Source of the DNA: Candidatus Cryptobacteroides faecigallinarum
GTDB taxonomy: Bacteria; Bacteroidota; Bacteroidia; Bacteroidales; UBA932
DNA: 35,289 nt
Assembly: GCA_017695015.1 (NCBI GenBank)
Contig: JADIMD010000082.1
Span: forward strand, 1-35,289
Direction: 5' to 3'
Shown: positions 1 to 9,487 of the stretch, one piece after another
Layout of the letters: each line of letters starts with the position of its first letter
Position numbering within the stretch: position 1 is the first letter of the stretch
Position numbers and translations under genes: made by a program
The notes under the pieces: generated by a model
The model's database searches: none
What the model was told of the DNA's origin: nothing
The model's input: the letters and a program-made list of their open reading frames with translations, nothing else

Positions 1-1760
1 GCACCTCCGAAATACTCGCTCAAATCCAATGAGTTGTCAACTCCCACTGCAGCAGTCAGACAAGGTGTCCCCTCTATCTGCATGAGGAGCCTCCATGTAT
101 CGATTGTCCCTGTGCCCATATTGTTGACATAACCGGGCAGATCCAAGGAGTAGACCTTGTTGTCAATGCCCAGAGACCGCTTGCTTCCCACCAACTTGCT
201 GTCAAGGTCATTGACAGAGGTCAGCAGCATGGACACGAATTCATCACGGGTATAATGCTTGTCAAGCTTCTTGGCATAGGCAAGACCGAGGGCTGCAATT
301 CCGCTGACATGAGGGCATGCCATGGATGTCCCCTCCATATATGCATATCCGTCTGCCGAAATATGTGAAGGCACAGTCGACAGGACGCACGCCTCCGGAG
401 TGCTGTATCCTCCCGTACCAGACTCTCCTCCAGGGGCAGCAATATTGGTCCCGTAGCCCATGCTGGTATACAGGGCAGGCAGACCGTCCGAACCCACAGC
501 CGTCACACAGACACATGGAGTATAAGCTCCTGGATAACCGGGGGCTGCTCCGTAGCTGTTGCCGGCAGAAAAGATGATGAGTCCTCCGTCGAGATATGGA
601 TAGAAATTCCGGTTATTGTTCATGAAAGCATCCATAGCCTCTTTTTCGACACGCGCAACGGAAGTGAACTCATTGTCGTTCTTGACATCTCCGCTTGTGA
701 AGCCGAACGAGCACTGGAGAATGACTGCACCGTTGTTCCTCGCATAGTTGATGGCGTCCGCAACTTCCGGAATCTCGGCAAAATCCTCTCCCTGAAGCAC
801 CTGGCATGACATCAGCCTCACACCGTCGTTATTGCCGGTACCGCCTGCCACTCCGCAGACACCGATACCATTGTTGTTGACAGCGGCGACCGTTCCTGCC
901 ACATGAGTACCGTGCCCCTGCTGGCTGACACCGTCCCATGAAAGGGCACCGTCGCTTACGAAATTATAGCCATAGATATCATCCACATATCCGTTGTCGT
1001 CATCATCCACTCCCGGCTGCCCGTTAAGCTCTTTCTCATTGACCCACATGTTGGCAGCAAGGTCAGGATGGTCATATGCCACCGCATCGTCCACCACAGC
1101 GACTATGATGTCCCTGTCACCTGCGGTGAGTCTCCATGCATCCATGACATTGATGTCTGCCCCTGGTACGGCTGCCCTGCAAACGGTCCCGTCATTGCTG
1201 TAATGCCACTGCAGAGACAGCTTTGGGTCATTGAACACCGGATCCTGCCCGACTGCGGCAGCATGCGAGGATATGGATGTGCCGGCAGAAGCGCTCGTGT
1301 AGACCACAGGCTCCACATCGCTGTGAATCCTGACATTGTACTGCACCCTCTGCACACCGTCAAGCCCGGCAAGAGCTTCTGCAACTTCGGTCAGGGAAAG
1401 CCCCTCATCGAAAGAAAGCCTGTACCAGTGACGGAGAGACATGTCCGCCTCGTCCATATTGTTCTCATCGATGCTACGGAACACCTTACGCGCCCCGTCA
1501 ATCCCCACTCCAGGGAAAATTTCAGAGAAATCAGGGTCGCTTTCCGCCCCTTTGGTCACGCTGCCAGAAGACATCCTGGCAAGCATGTCATCGTCAAGAT
1601 AGACAAGGATCGAACCTTTGACTGCATCTTCTCCGGGAGTGCCGAGAATCTTGGCCGCCGGAACTGTCACCGTCTCGTTTTCAAGAGACTCATTAACCGA
1701 GCATCCTGCTGCAAAGCAGGATGCCACGGCTAAAAACATAAAAGATATTCTGTTCATCAT
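1..1760 (-). CDS. S8 family (subtilisin-like) serine peptidase lipoprotein, C-terminus cut by window edge
   Basis: This gene is absent from the ORF track because it runs off the left edge, but the frame is open from 1760 to 1 (about 586 residues). It is predicted to be a surface or periplasmic endopeptidase. The catalytic triad of peptidase family S8 is visible: Asp about residue 224 in VVDDAV, His about 283 in GHGTHVAGT and Ser about 479 in GTSMACPHVSG, with the oxyanion-hole Asn in the SAGNS stretch. The N-terminus is a lipoprotein signal (FLAVASCFAAGC), so membrane anchoring is expected. About 190 residues precede the catalytic domain and may be a prodomain. The start ATG overlaps the SusD stop by one base (TAATG), implying translational coupling. 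Its position directly after SusC/SusD suggests that it cuts protein substrates for import; that role is inferred. Confidence 0.93.
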   Translation of the reverse strand, partial: MMNRISFMFLAVASCFAAGCSVNESLENETVTVPAAKILGTPGEDAVKGSILVYLDDDMLARMSSGSVTKGAESDPDFSEIFPGVGIDGARKVFRSIDENNMDEADMSLRHWYRLSFDEGLSLTEVAEALAGLDGVQRVQYNVRIHSDVEPVVYTSASAGTSISSHAAAVGQDPVFNDPKLSLQWHYSNDGTVCRAAVPGADINVMDAWRLTAGDRDIIVAVVDDAVAYDHPDLAANMWVNEKELNGQPGVDDDDNGYVDDIYGYNFVSDGALSWDGVSQQGHGTHVAGTVAAVNNNGIGVCGVAGGTGNNDGVRLMSCQVLQGEDFAEIPEVADAINYARNNGAVILQCSFGFTSGDVKNDNEFTSVARVEKEAMDAFMNNNRNFYPYLDGGLIIFSAGNSYGAAPGYPGAYTPCVCVTAVGSDGLPALYTSMGYGTNIAAPGGESGTGGYSTPEACVLSTVPSHISADGYAYMEGTSMACPHVSGIAALGLAYAKKLDKHYTRDEFVSMLLTSVNDLDSKLVGSKRSLGIDNKVYSLDLPGYVNNMGTGTIDTWRLLMQIEGTPCLTAAVGVDNSLDLSEYFGG

Positions 1761-3490
1761 TACTGTCTGTTGGCATAGAATCCTGACGGGTCAGGATTGT
1801 TCTGATATTCGGAAATACCTGCATTGCTCTGGATTTCACTTCTCGGGATGACAATGTTCCACTGAGGAGACCTGCCCTGCGTGTCGAACGCGAAACGGTC
1901 ATCGAAATTGGAGGAGCTCCTTGTGATGCCGAGATCAAGTCTCTTGTAGTCATACATGAGCACTCCCTCTCCCCAGAATTCAATCCTCTTCTGGAGCATC
2001 ATTTCCTCGATGAAGTCATCGACGCGTGTAGCCTCGCATGTGTAGGAATTGTCGGTATACCTGTACTGGTTCATGAACTCCTCAAGCTGCTCGGGAGCGC
2101 TCGGAAGGTTGAGCTCGGTAATACCGCTCTGCGTGGTGTTCTGGCTCTTGACAGTGGCCTCCATCATGATGAAATACATCTCCTCGACCCTCATCAGAGG
2201 ATGATCCGAGCAGGAGCCCACGGCATAGTTGGAAATTTCCCCGGTCGCCGGACGGAACTTGATGTTGGTATACGGACGGGCATACGACTTGAAGTTGGCT
2301 ACATCATCATCATCGCCGCAGAACTTGTAGTCATATTTGTATGTCCTGTTGCCCGTAGTTCTGAATTCCTCCCAGTTAGGGTCAAGCCATGAATGCTTCC
2401 TGAAATCCGCTTCCGGAATCTGCTCGTAAAGCTTGTTGTTGATGGCCGGCAGAACCCTGCAGCCATAACCCCAGGTGGCTTCAGGAGCCATATATGTCGC
2501 GAAATTGGAGATGTTCATGATTCTCATCGCCGACACGGACAGACCCCATATCCAGGAGTTGTTGCTTGCACCGTTGTTGAAACCTGTAGTAGGATCTTCC
2601 CACTGAGCCTGAGTCAGAGGAGTCTTGCCGCTGGTGGTGATGGCAAGCTGGGCATATCTGGCAGCCTCCTTGTAGGCGGCGCGGCTTTCGGTGGTGTTAT
2701 ACTCCAGCTCCTCGTAGTTGGCTCCAATCTCCAGATAGGTCCTCGCATACAGTCCATACACAGCCCCAAGGGTAGGATAGAGATAGTTCTTGTCAGACGA
2801 GCCTCCGAAATATTCCTCAGCTGTCTTGAGGTCGCTCAGGATAAACTCGTACATTTCGAGCCAAGGAACTCTCGGGTTGTTGATGGCGTCCTGCTCTGTG
2901 GTCTTCTCAGTAACCTTAGGGACAGTCAGCCCGATGATGTCTCCATAGACCTGATACCCTGTCTCTGAAGGATTTTCAAGAGGGAGATAGAGACGGGCAA
3001 GGTCGAGATAGAACATCGCACGGAAGGTGTAGGCCTGCGCAAGAACCTTCTGCTCTTCCGCATCCTCTGTATTAGGGTCAATCTTCCCTATCACATCGTT
3101 GGCTCCCTTGATCCACATGTAGTAGCATGCCCAGAAGTAGCTGCAGTACTGGTAGTCTGCACTCATGTAAAGGTCAGCCACATATGTGTTGAACTGGTTG
3201 TAATTGCGGTTACCTACCGACACTATGTCCTCAAGCATGTATTCTGTCCTGAGATGGATTGACGGGATACCGAAATCTGTCTGGTCTCCGTATGTAGAAT
3301 AGAATCCTGCTGTATTTGCAGACATCATGGAAACTGCAATACCGTCTATCTGCATTGAGACAGGATAATCCTTGACCTGATCATCAGTCAGCGTGCCGTT
3401 GGAAGGAAAAACTTCCTTGACACATCCCGTCAGAAGCAGCGATGCGGCTGCCGTCACAAACAAAATTGTCTTTTTCGATATATAGTTCAT
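1760..3490 (-). CDS. RagB/SusD family nutrient-binding outer-membrane lipoprotein
   Basis: The product is 576 aa with a lipoprotein signal ending in the lipobox LLTGC at about residues 20-23. SusD proteins form the surface lid over a SusC barrel and capture ligand before TonB-driven uptake. Family features include the alpha-helical TPR-like core with AQAYTFRAMFYLDLARLY near residues 150-170. The C-terminus has the usual WGEG...YDYKRLDLG stretch followed by IPRSEIQ...GISEYQNNP. Length is normal for the family. It starts 20 bases after the upstream SusC stop and its stop overlaps the subtilase start, so the three genes form one translational block. The ligand cannot be deduced from sequence; the neighbouring protease favours peptides over glycans, but this is inference. 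Confidence 0.96.
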   Translation of the reverse strand: MNYISKKTILFVTAAASLLLTGCVKEVFPSNGTLTDDQVKDYPVSMQIDGIAVSMMSANTAGFYSTYGDQTDFGIPSIHLRTEYMLEDIVSVGNRNYNQFNTYVADLYMSADYQYCSYFWACYYMWIKGANDVIGKIDPNTEDAEEQKVLAQAYTFRAMFYLDLARLYLPLENPSETGYQVYGDIIGLTVPKVTEKTTEQDAINNPRVPWLEMYEFILSDLKTAEEYFGGSSDKNYLYPTLGAVYGLYARTYLEIGANYEELEYNTTESRAAYKEAARYAQLAITTSGKTPLTQAQWEDPTTGFNNGASNNSWIWGLSVSAMRIMNISNFATYMAPEATWGYGCRVLPAINNKLYEQIPEADFRKHSWLDPNWEEFRTTGNRTYKYDYKFCGDDDDVANFKSYARPYTNIKFRPATGEISNYAVGSCSDHPLMRVEEMYFIMMEATVKSQNTTQSGITELNLPSAPEQLEEFMNQYRYTDNSYTCEATRVDDFIEEMMLQKRIEFWGEGVLMYDYKRLDLGITRSSSNFDDRFAFDTQGRSPQWNIVIPRSEIQSNAGISEYQNNPDPSGFYANRQ

Positions 3491-3510
3491 CTGTCTTCTG
3501 TTTGGTTACT

Positions 3511-6500
3511 TTAGAAAGTGATATTTATTCCTCCGGACAATGTACGCATAGGAGAATTGATTGCATAGTTGGTAGTTCCGCTGAAGCTGTATCTCGGATC
3601 GAGACCCTGGCGGACTGACCAGTATACGATGTTGTCGCAGGTCACATAGACCCTGAGACGGCTTATCTTCATCTTCTGGGTAATCTTGGCAGGAATCGTA
3701 TAGCCGATCTGCGCATTCTGGAAATTCAGATAGCTTGCATCGGTCAGGAACCTGTCTGAAGAAGCGGAAGAATACATGTCTCCGAGCTGGAAACGAGGAA
3801 TCTCGGAATCCGGATTATCAGGAGTCCATGCCTTGAACACATCCTTGTGGAAATTGTATCCGGCAGCACTTCCGTCAGGAGCAGTCATATATGAAGAATA
3901 TCCGCTGTCATATACCAGACCGCCTATCGAATAGGTGAATGCGACGGACACATCGAATCCGAAGAATTCAAGGGATGTACCGAAACCTCCGTAAAGCTTA
4001 GGTGTAGGATCTGCACAAAGATAATATGTAGCCTCGCTATAGTTAGAAGTTGTTTCAGTGCCGATAATTTCCCCTTCGTCATTTACAATGTTTTTCCTCC
4101 ACAGCTCCTGTCCGGTAGTGTGGTCTACACCTTCAGACACAGGCATGTAGAAAGTGTTAAGAGGAAGGCCTTCTCCGATGAAATAGCTTCCGGAAGCATA
4201 ACCGCCATGACCCTCCACTACAGATGTCTTGTTCTCGTCAGGAATCCTCAGCACCTTGTTGGTGTAATGGGTGAAGTTGAGATACATGTCCCAGTTGAAA
4301 TTCTTGGTCCTCATCAGGTTGCCGTTCAGGGACACCTCGATTCCGGAATTCCTCATGTCTCCGACATTGTCATAGTATCCGCCGTAACCGATGGACTGAG
4401 GAAGAGTGAAGAAATAAAGCATGTCCGAAGTCTTGCGGTAGAAGTATTCCACAGTACCTGACAATCTACCGGCAAACATGCTGAAATCCACTCCGGTGTT
4501 GAAGTTGGTGTTGGTCTCCCAGGTTATCTCCTCGTTTCCTTTCTGGAGGAATGAGATACCCGGCTGTCCCGCATTGTCCAGCAGGCTCCAGGTGTCCACA
4601 TAGAGGTAGTTAGGGATGTTGTCATTACCCTGCGAACCGATGGAAGCCTTGAGCTTGAGCATATCCAGCCAGGAAGCCCTGAACCATGGCTCATCGCTGA
4701 TAATCCACGCACCTCCGAGAGACCAGAAGTCTCCCCACCTGTGGTCAGGATGGAATTTGGAAGAAGCATCCCTCCTGTATGAAGCGCTGACAAACACTTT
4801 GTTGGCGAAATCATACTGTCCGCGGACAAAAAATCCCTCATTGTTGTATGTAGTGGTAAACGACTGGGATATTCCGCTGTCGATGATGGCCTCGTTGAGT
4901 TCCATGCTGGACCCGTCAAGCAGCATGGAGCGGCTTGCGCTGATGCTGTAGTCGGTAGAGTTGTAGAACTCGTGTCCGAGCAGCACGCTCACATGGTGCT
5001 GTCCGAATGTCCTGTCCCAGTTGAGCAGCTGCTGAAGGTTGTAGTAGAAGTTCCTTGCATGCGCCTTGGCAATGATACCTCCGTTGGAAGCGAACTGTCC
5101 ATAGTAAGGGTTGTTGATCTGAGTTCCTCTGGATTCGTCAAGACCGGCTCCTGCATTGAATGTGAACTTGAAGTCCCTCAGGAAAGAGATATCGACAAAA
5201 GCAGTCCCGGAAAACGAATTCCCCTCATTGTTGATCTTGTCGAGCACAGATGTCTGGAGCGCATTCGAATTGTAGAAGCTCGGGCGGACAGGCCCGTTTT
5301 CTCCCATTCCGTAGTCATACATGTTCCAGCCGTGGCTGTCCTGCATTATATTGCCGTGCTCATCCTTGACATACAGAGGATAGATCGGGGCAATCCTTGT
5401 CGCGGCGGCAAATACATTGTTGGAACTGTTGGATACGCCTTCGTCGGAATTGGCCGAATTGTAGTTGTAATTGGTATACGACATATTGGCCCCCACTTTC
5501 AGCCAACTCTTGGCCTGATAATCCGCTTTCAGACGGGCCGAGTAACGGTACATGTCCGAACCATTGATGATTCCCTTATTGTTGAGGTATCCGAAAGACG
5601 CATAGAAACTTGCCCTTTCCGATGACCCGGAAACACTTATGTTGTACTCCTGGCGGAGTGAATTTCTGTAGGCCTCGTCGAGCCAATTGTCAGGAGTGAG
5701 CCAATGCTTCTGCCCGTTGGCATCGGTATACATGTTACCGAGGGTGGCCTGGGGATTGAGCTTGCCGTCCAGCCCGATCAGATTCTGTCCTGCAGGGACA
5801 GTGTATACCTGATAGGCAAGGTCATCGAGCAGATCCCTGTTGGCATATGCATTCGCCATTTCAGGGGAATATCCCTGTGCATTGACATAATCATTGTATG
5901 CGGCAAGGTAATAAGCTTCATAATACTGCCCTGGATCAGTGATGATATCGTATGTCCTGAGAGCCCTGGAGTTCCAGCCCCATTTGGCATCGATGTTCAC
6001 TACCGCATCCCCGGCCTTCGCCTTCTTTGTGGTGATCATGATCACGCCGTTGGCGCCTCTTGCCCCATAAAGGGCATTGGAAGCCGCGTCCTTCAGGACA
6101 GTCATTGATTCGATGTCATTCGGATTGAGGTTGTTGAGGTCTCCGGAGAAAGGCACTCCGTCCACGATATAGAGAGGATCCGAGCCTGCATTGATTGAGC
6201 TTATTCCTCTGATAATGATCGAAGGCGAAGACTCAAGTGTACCGGAAGCGGTGGTCATCTGCACACCGGCAACCACTCCTTCAAGAGATCTCGTGACATT
6301 CGAGCTCTGCACTTTGGCAATGTCGGTGGATTTCACCACTGACGCCGATCCTGTGAACGACTCTTTTGTGGAAGTTCCGAAAGCCACGACTATGGTCTCG
6401 TCGAGAAGCTGGGTGTCAGGAGAAAGGGTCACATTGAGCACAGCGTTGCCGGCTACAGGGACTTCAGATGAAAGGTAACCTATGGAAGAAAAGACCAGTA

Positions 6501-6708
6501 CGGCATTCTCAGGTACGGTCATGGACCAGTAGCCGTCTGCATCCGTGCTGGCTCCGGTCATTGTCCCTTTAATCTGTATTGCAGCAAAAGGCACCGGAGA
6601 TCCGTTGGACGCATCGGTAACCTGTCCTTTGACAGTGATGTCCTGCGCCCATGCAAACAGACCTGAGCACAGAAGCAACGCTGTTATAAACAATATTTTA
6701 ATTCTCAT
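3511..6708 (-). CDS. SusC/RagA family TonB-linked outer-membrane transporter
   Basis: The product is 1065 aa with a Sec signal peptide ending at about residue 21 (FAWAQ). An N-terminal carboxypeptidase-regulatory-like beta domain (about residues 22-105, VKGQVTDASNGSPVPFAAIQ) is followed by a TonB-box-like stretch DETIVVAFGTSTKES and a plug domain. The plug carries the SusC signature YIVDGVPF and LKDAASNALYGARGANGVI (about 175-225). The rest is a 22-strand-type barrel ending in aromatic/Phe (GGINITF). There is no N-terminal STN domain, so no direct FecR-type anti-sigma signalling is indicated. It pairs with the SusD 20 bases downstream to form a pedal-bin importer. A 104-bp gap with a possible hairpin separates it from the preceding lipoprotein gene. 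Confidence 0.97.
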   Translation of the reverse strand: MRIKILFITALLLCSGLFAWAQDITVKGQVTDASNGSPVPFAAIQIKGTMTGASTDADGYWSMTVPENAVLVFSSIGYLSSEVPVAGNAVLNVTLSPDTQLLDETIVVAFGTSTKESFTGSASVVKSTDIAKVQSSNVTRSLEGVVAGVQMTTASGTLESSPSIIIRGISSINAGSDPLYIVDGVPFSGDLNNLNPNDIESMTVLKDAASNALYGARGANGVIMITTKKAKAGDAVVNIDAKWGWNSRALRTYDIITDPGQYYEAYYLAAYNDYVNAQGYSPEMANAYANRDLLDDLAYQVYTVPAGQNLIGLDGKLNPQATLGNMYTDANGQKHWLTPDNWLDEAYRNSLRQEYNISVSGSSERASFYASFGYLNNKGIINGSDMYRYSARLKADYQAKSWLKVGANMSYTNYNYNSANSDEGVSNSSNNVFAAATRIAPIYPLYVKDEHGNIMQDSHGWNMYDYGMGENGPVRPSFYNSNALQTSVLDKINNEGNSFSGTAFVDISFLRDFKFTFNAGAGLDESRGTQINNPYYGQFASNGGIIAKAHARNFYYNLQQLLNWDRTFGQHHVSVLLGHEFYNSTDYSISASRSMLLDGSSMELNEAIIDSGISQSFTTTYNNEGFFVRGQYDFANKVFVSASYRRDASSKFHPDHRWGDFWSLGGAWIISDEPWFRASWLDMLKLKASIGSQGNDNIPNYLYVDTWSLLDNAGQPGISFLQKGNEEITWETNTNFNTGVDFSMFAGRLSGTVEYFYRKTSDMLYFFTLPQSIGYGGYYDNVGDMRNSGIEVSLNGNLMRTKNFNWDMYLNFTHYTNKVLRIPDENKTSVVEGHGGYASGSYFIGEGLPLNTFYMPVSEGVDHTTGQELWRKNIVNDEGEIIGTETTSNYSEATYYLCADPTPKLYGGFGTSLEFFGFDVSVAFTYSIGGLVYDSGYSSYMTAPDGSAAGYNFHKDVFKAWTPDNPDSEIPRFQLGDMYSSASSDRFLTDASYLNFQNAQIGYTIPAKITQKMKISRLRVYVTCDNIVYWSVRQGLDPRYSFSGTTNYAINSPMRTLSGGINITF

Positions 6709-6751
6709 TATCTTGTAATGGGTCTTTGGTTAATAAAATTAAACATAAAGA

Positions 6752-6795
6752 AAGGGTGCAGCTGAAAATTCGAGTGAACTTCGGACAACACCCTT
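6752..6795 (-). terminator. Possible weak hairpin/terminator between the 884-aa lipoprotein gene and susC
   Basis: On the minus strand AAGGGTG pairs with CACCCTT across a 30-nt loop and is followed by TTCTTTATG. It lies just after the stop codon of the 884-aa gene and about 45 bases before the SusC start. The seven-pair stem and long loop make it a poor canonical terminator. It could instead be a processing or partial attenuation site that sets different SusCD and upstream-gene levels. Confidence 0.3.
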
Positions 6796-6812
6796 CCTCC
6801 TATCTTACGGGT

Positions 6813-9467
6813 TTATTTTGCATTGTCTCCCGGCACGATTTCGATACCGGAGCCACCTTCTACAGTACCTATGATATCCGAGCACAGGGTCAGATATGCC
6901 TGATGGTAGTTGCCTGTCTCGGTGTCAACCCACACTACTCCGACATATGCCTCAGGATATGCCCAGAATACCGTAACAGGTTGGTTAGGCTCTGTATAAG
7001 GACCTCCATTGTTGGTCATGGTCTCGGTAACGACATCTACGGTGCTGTTGTAGTAGTCCTCGACATGGATATCCTGGACCAGTCCCACATAATATTCCTT
7101 GCAGTTTGCCGGCATCTCCGTCACAGTGCAGTTGATATCATAAAAATTACCTGAAGGAGTTGCTGTAAACGTATATTTAGGACTTCCAATGGCATAGTCA
7201 GGATTCGGAGAGCCATCTGCCCCATTCTGACGGATCACTGTCCCTGAAAGAGTAGGGATGTACCTTTCTGTGACAGCCTTTGTAGGATTGCCGTCTGCAT
7301 CGAAACCTATCATATAGAAAGCATACTCTACTCCTGTCTGGAGCCACGACAGGCTGACTTGACCCGTCGAGATATCAGAGACATCCTGTACATTGCCGTC
7401 CCATGTGGTCATAGGGTCAAACCCGGCAAGATATGTCTCTATGACAGTAATGTCACCATATCCATAATTCATATTGTAGTTCAGCTGGTCTGCAGGCACG
7501 TTGAGATATCTCACGGACGCCACATTCCCGTCAGTCTCGAAAAGCACTGTCGCTGAATTAAGGGATATTTCGATATCTTCGATTGACACTGATGCATCAG
7601 AAAAAGAAAGGACTTTTGCATTTGCCTCGAGTACGGCAACTTTGCTGTATTTCCAGTCTTTGTCAATGGCCACGGCAACTATCCAGCCCTCTGCGCCAGG
7701 AGTAAGACCTGTGCCCCTGATGGTCATGTCATAGAGCGAACCTCTGGAGATAAGATACTGTGCAAGAGCATCTTCATCATCCTGATACTGGCTGTATTCA
7801 GAAGCAGGAAGATATGCGCCATACATCTTGTAGTACTCTCCGGATGCCGAAGCAGTAGCTGCCACGGACGCAAAATCCGAAGTGAAATTGTCGAGGGACA
7901 CTGTCACAGAACTTCCTGCCTCCGGCATAAGGGTGGAAACAGTCTCGCAGATAAAGTCGTCCACAGTGTATTCGCTCCATGACTTGCCTTCGATGAGAGG
8001 CAGGACATAGACCACATACTCCGTACCTACTCCGAGATTCTCTCCCCATGAACCATATTGCGACAGGGAGCCTTCATAAGAGGAAGAATATTCGAATTCA
8101 GCGCCAAAGTCCTGATATGAAGTAAGGATGGTTGCCAGGTCGGTAGCATCCGGATTGTAGAATCCAGGCACATATGAAGAGACTCCTTTGACATCCACTG
8201 TCAGCGTAATGTCATCCACAGTGACCGAAGTCACATTGATATCCACTGCCAGAGGCTGATATATCTCATAATAGATATCACCTGCAGTAAACACCCCCGT
8301 GTCGTTGGATGCTGCAGCCCATATGACATAGGTCACACCATCCGCTGGCTCAGCTCCAAGGATGTCGGCAAGGGACATTTGCACAGACTCCCATGAAGAA
8401 GTTCCGACAGTATAGTTTGATATGCCTTCTGCAATTTCGGACGGAGAATATTCATCCAGAGGTGTAGCTCCGTATGTAAAGCTTCCTCCATAAGGGAAGG
8501 ATGACGTCATGTCGATGCTCACGGTCTGGTCGAAAGAGACGGAGATGGTCAACTGTGCTTCTCCGACAGCCACATATACCTCAGAAATGAATGACGCCCC
8601 GTCGGCAGTGACTCCGAGTACCTTGATGACTCCTGACTGCTCTGCGTCCGAAACGGAAGAAGAAGGGGCTGTCACGGAAAGTACCGCTCCTGATGTCCTG
8701 GCCTTCCATCCGTCAGGTTTTTCTGTGACCGTAGTGTTTGTAATGCCTTCTGCCACAAGTTCCACCTCCCTGGTCTGCCCGGCCTTGAAAAACTGCTTCC
8801 CGGCGAGCGGATAGAAAGCATAGCCTGAATCATCAGCCTTGGCAACCTGAAGCTCTGTCCCGTCTGCAAGAGTGAGGACATAATAAGAGTCCTGCTCTTC
8901 CACTCCTGTGAAGATAGCCACATCTTCACCGGTCACTCCGAGTCCTGTCCAGGTCTTGCCGTCGGTAGAGATCATCCATTCACCGTCCTCACCGAGGCTC
9001 AGGGCAGGAATGGCAGCATTCACAGCCACCATATTGCCTGAAGCGTCAGTCAGAGGGGTCTTGGATCCGTCAGCAGACACTACAGCCCAATACTTGGTCC
9101 CGTCCTGCTCCACATAGGAGATGACAGGGGTTGCAGTGTTGCCGAGGGCAGGGATTTCTATCACTGTCTTGGCATCGGAAAGAGTGATTGTGTAGATTCC
9201 CGTGGTCTCGTCATAATTGCATCCGGCAATGGTATACTTGCCTTCAAGCATGGCAGACAGGGCCTCCACCTGGGATTTCAGGTCTTCCTCAAGGGCCGAG
9301 AGCCTGTTGTCTATGTCCGCGATCTGCTCCTTGAGAGCACTGTCATCATATTTGTCACATGACACCATCACCGGTGAAAGGCAGATGGCTGTCATCAATA
9401 TGGTTGCGGCGGACTTTGCCGCAACCATGCTAATTATACTGCTTTTCATATCTGTAAATTTTTTCAT
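6813..9467 (-). CDS. Large surface lipoprotein with DUF4988-like coiled-coil N-terminus
   Basis: The product is 884 aa. A lipoprotein signal ends in MVSC at about residue 37. It is followed by a short coiled coil (KEQIADIDNRLSALEEDLKS, about 45-70) leading into GKYTIAGCNYDETTG and a stretch with SLGEDGEWMISTDGKTW. That arrangement resembles the DUF4988/PL29 N-terminal region found on many Bacteroidetes surface lipoproteins, often thought to trimerise. The remaining ~700 residues are beta-rich, acidic and repeat-like, with several Ig/Fn3-type modules. I see no lyase or other catalytic motif, so I do not assign PL29 activity. The start could also be the Met at codon 7 (MKSSI). It lies 20 bases after the 770-aa gene, in the same operon, and may be a ligand-binding accessory of the adjacent SusCD; this is inferred. 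Confidence 0.8.
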   Translation of the reverse strand: MKKFTDMKSSIISMVAAKSAATILMTAICLSPVMVSCDKYDDSALKEQIADIDNRLSALEEDLKSQVEALSAMLEGKYTIAGCNYDETTGIYTITLSDAKTVIEIPALGNTATPVISYVEQDGTKYWAVVSADGSKTPLTDASGNMVAVNAAIPALSLGEDGEWMISTDGKTWTGLGVTGEDVAIFTGVEEQDSYYVLTLADGTELQVAKADDSGYAFYPLAGKQFFKAGQTREVELVAEGITNTTVTEKPDGWKARTSGAVLSVTAPSSSVSDAEQSGVIKVLGVTADGASFISEVYVAVGEAQLTISVSFDQTVSIDMTSSFPYGGSFTYGATPLDEYSPSEIAEGISNYTVGTSSWESVQMSLADILGAEPADGVTYVIWAAASNDTGVFTAGDIYYEIYQPLAVDINVTSVTVDDITLTVDVKGVSSYVPGFYNPDATDLATILTSYQDFGAEFEYSSSYEGSLSQYGSWGENLGVGTEYVVYVLPLIEGKSWSEYTVDDFICETVSTLMPEAGSSVTVSLDNFTSDFASVAATASASGEYYKMYGAYLPASEYSQYQDDEDALAQYLISRGSLYDMTIRGTGLTPGAEGWIVAVAIDKDWKYSKVAVLEANAKVLSFSDASVSIEDIEISLNSATVLFETDGNVASVRYLNVPADQLNYNMNYGYGDITVIETYLAGFDPMTTWDGNVQDVSDISTGQVSLSWLQTGVEYAFYMIGFDADGNPTKAVTERYIPTLSGTVIRQNGADGSPNPDYAIGSPKYTFTATPSGNFYDINCTVTEMPANCKEYYVGLVQDIHVEDYYNSTVDVVTETMTNNGGPYTEPNQPVTVFWAYPEAYVGVVWVDTETGNYHQAYLTLCSDIIGTVEGGSGIEIVPGDNAK

Positions 9468-9487
9468 AGTTTAAAATCCTGTCTATT

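Noticed and set aside
1068-1733. 221-aa plus-strand ORF
   Set aside because: Antisense to the S8 peptidase, whose catalytic motifs clearly establish the minus strand as coding.
6813-9467. Polysaccharide lyase family 29 activity for the 884-aa protein
   Set aside because: Only the DUF4988-like N-terminal module is suggested; no lyase catalytic domain could be recognised.
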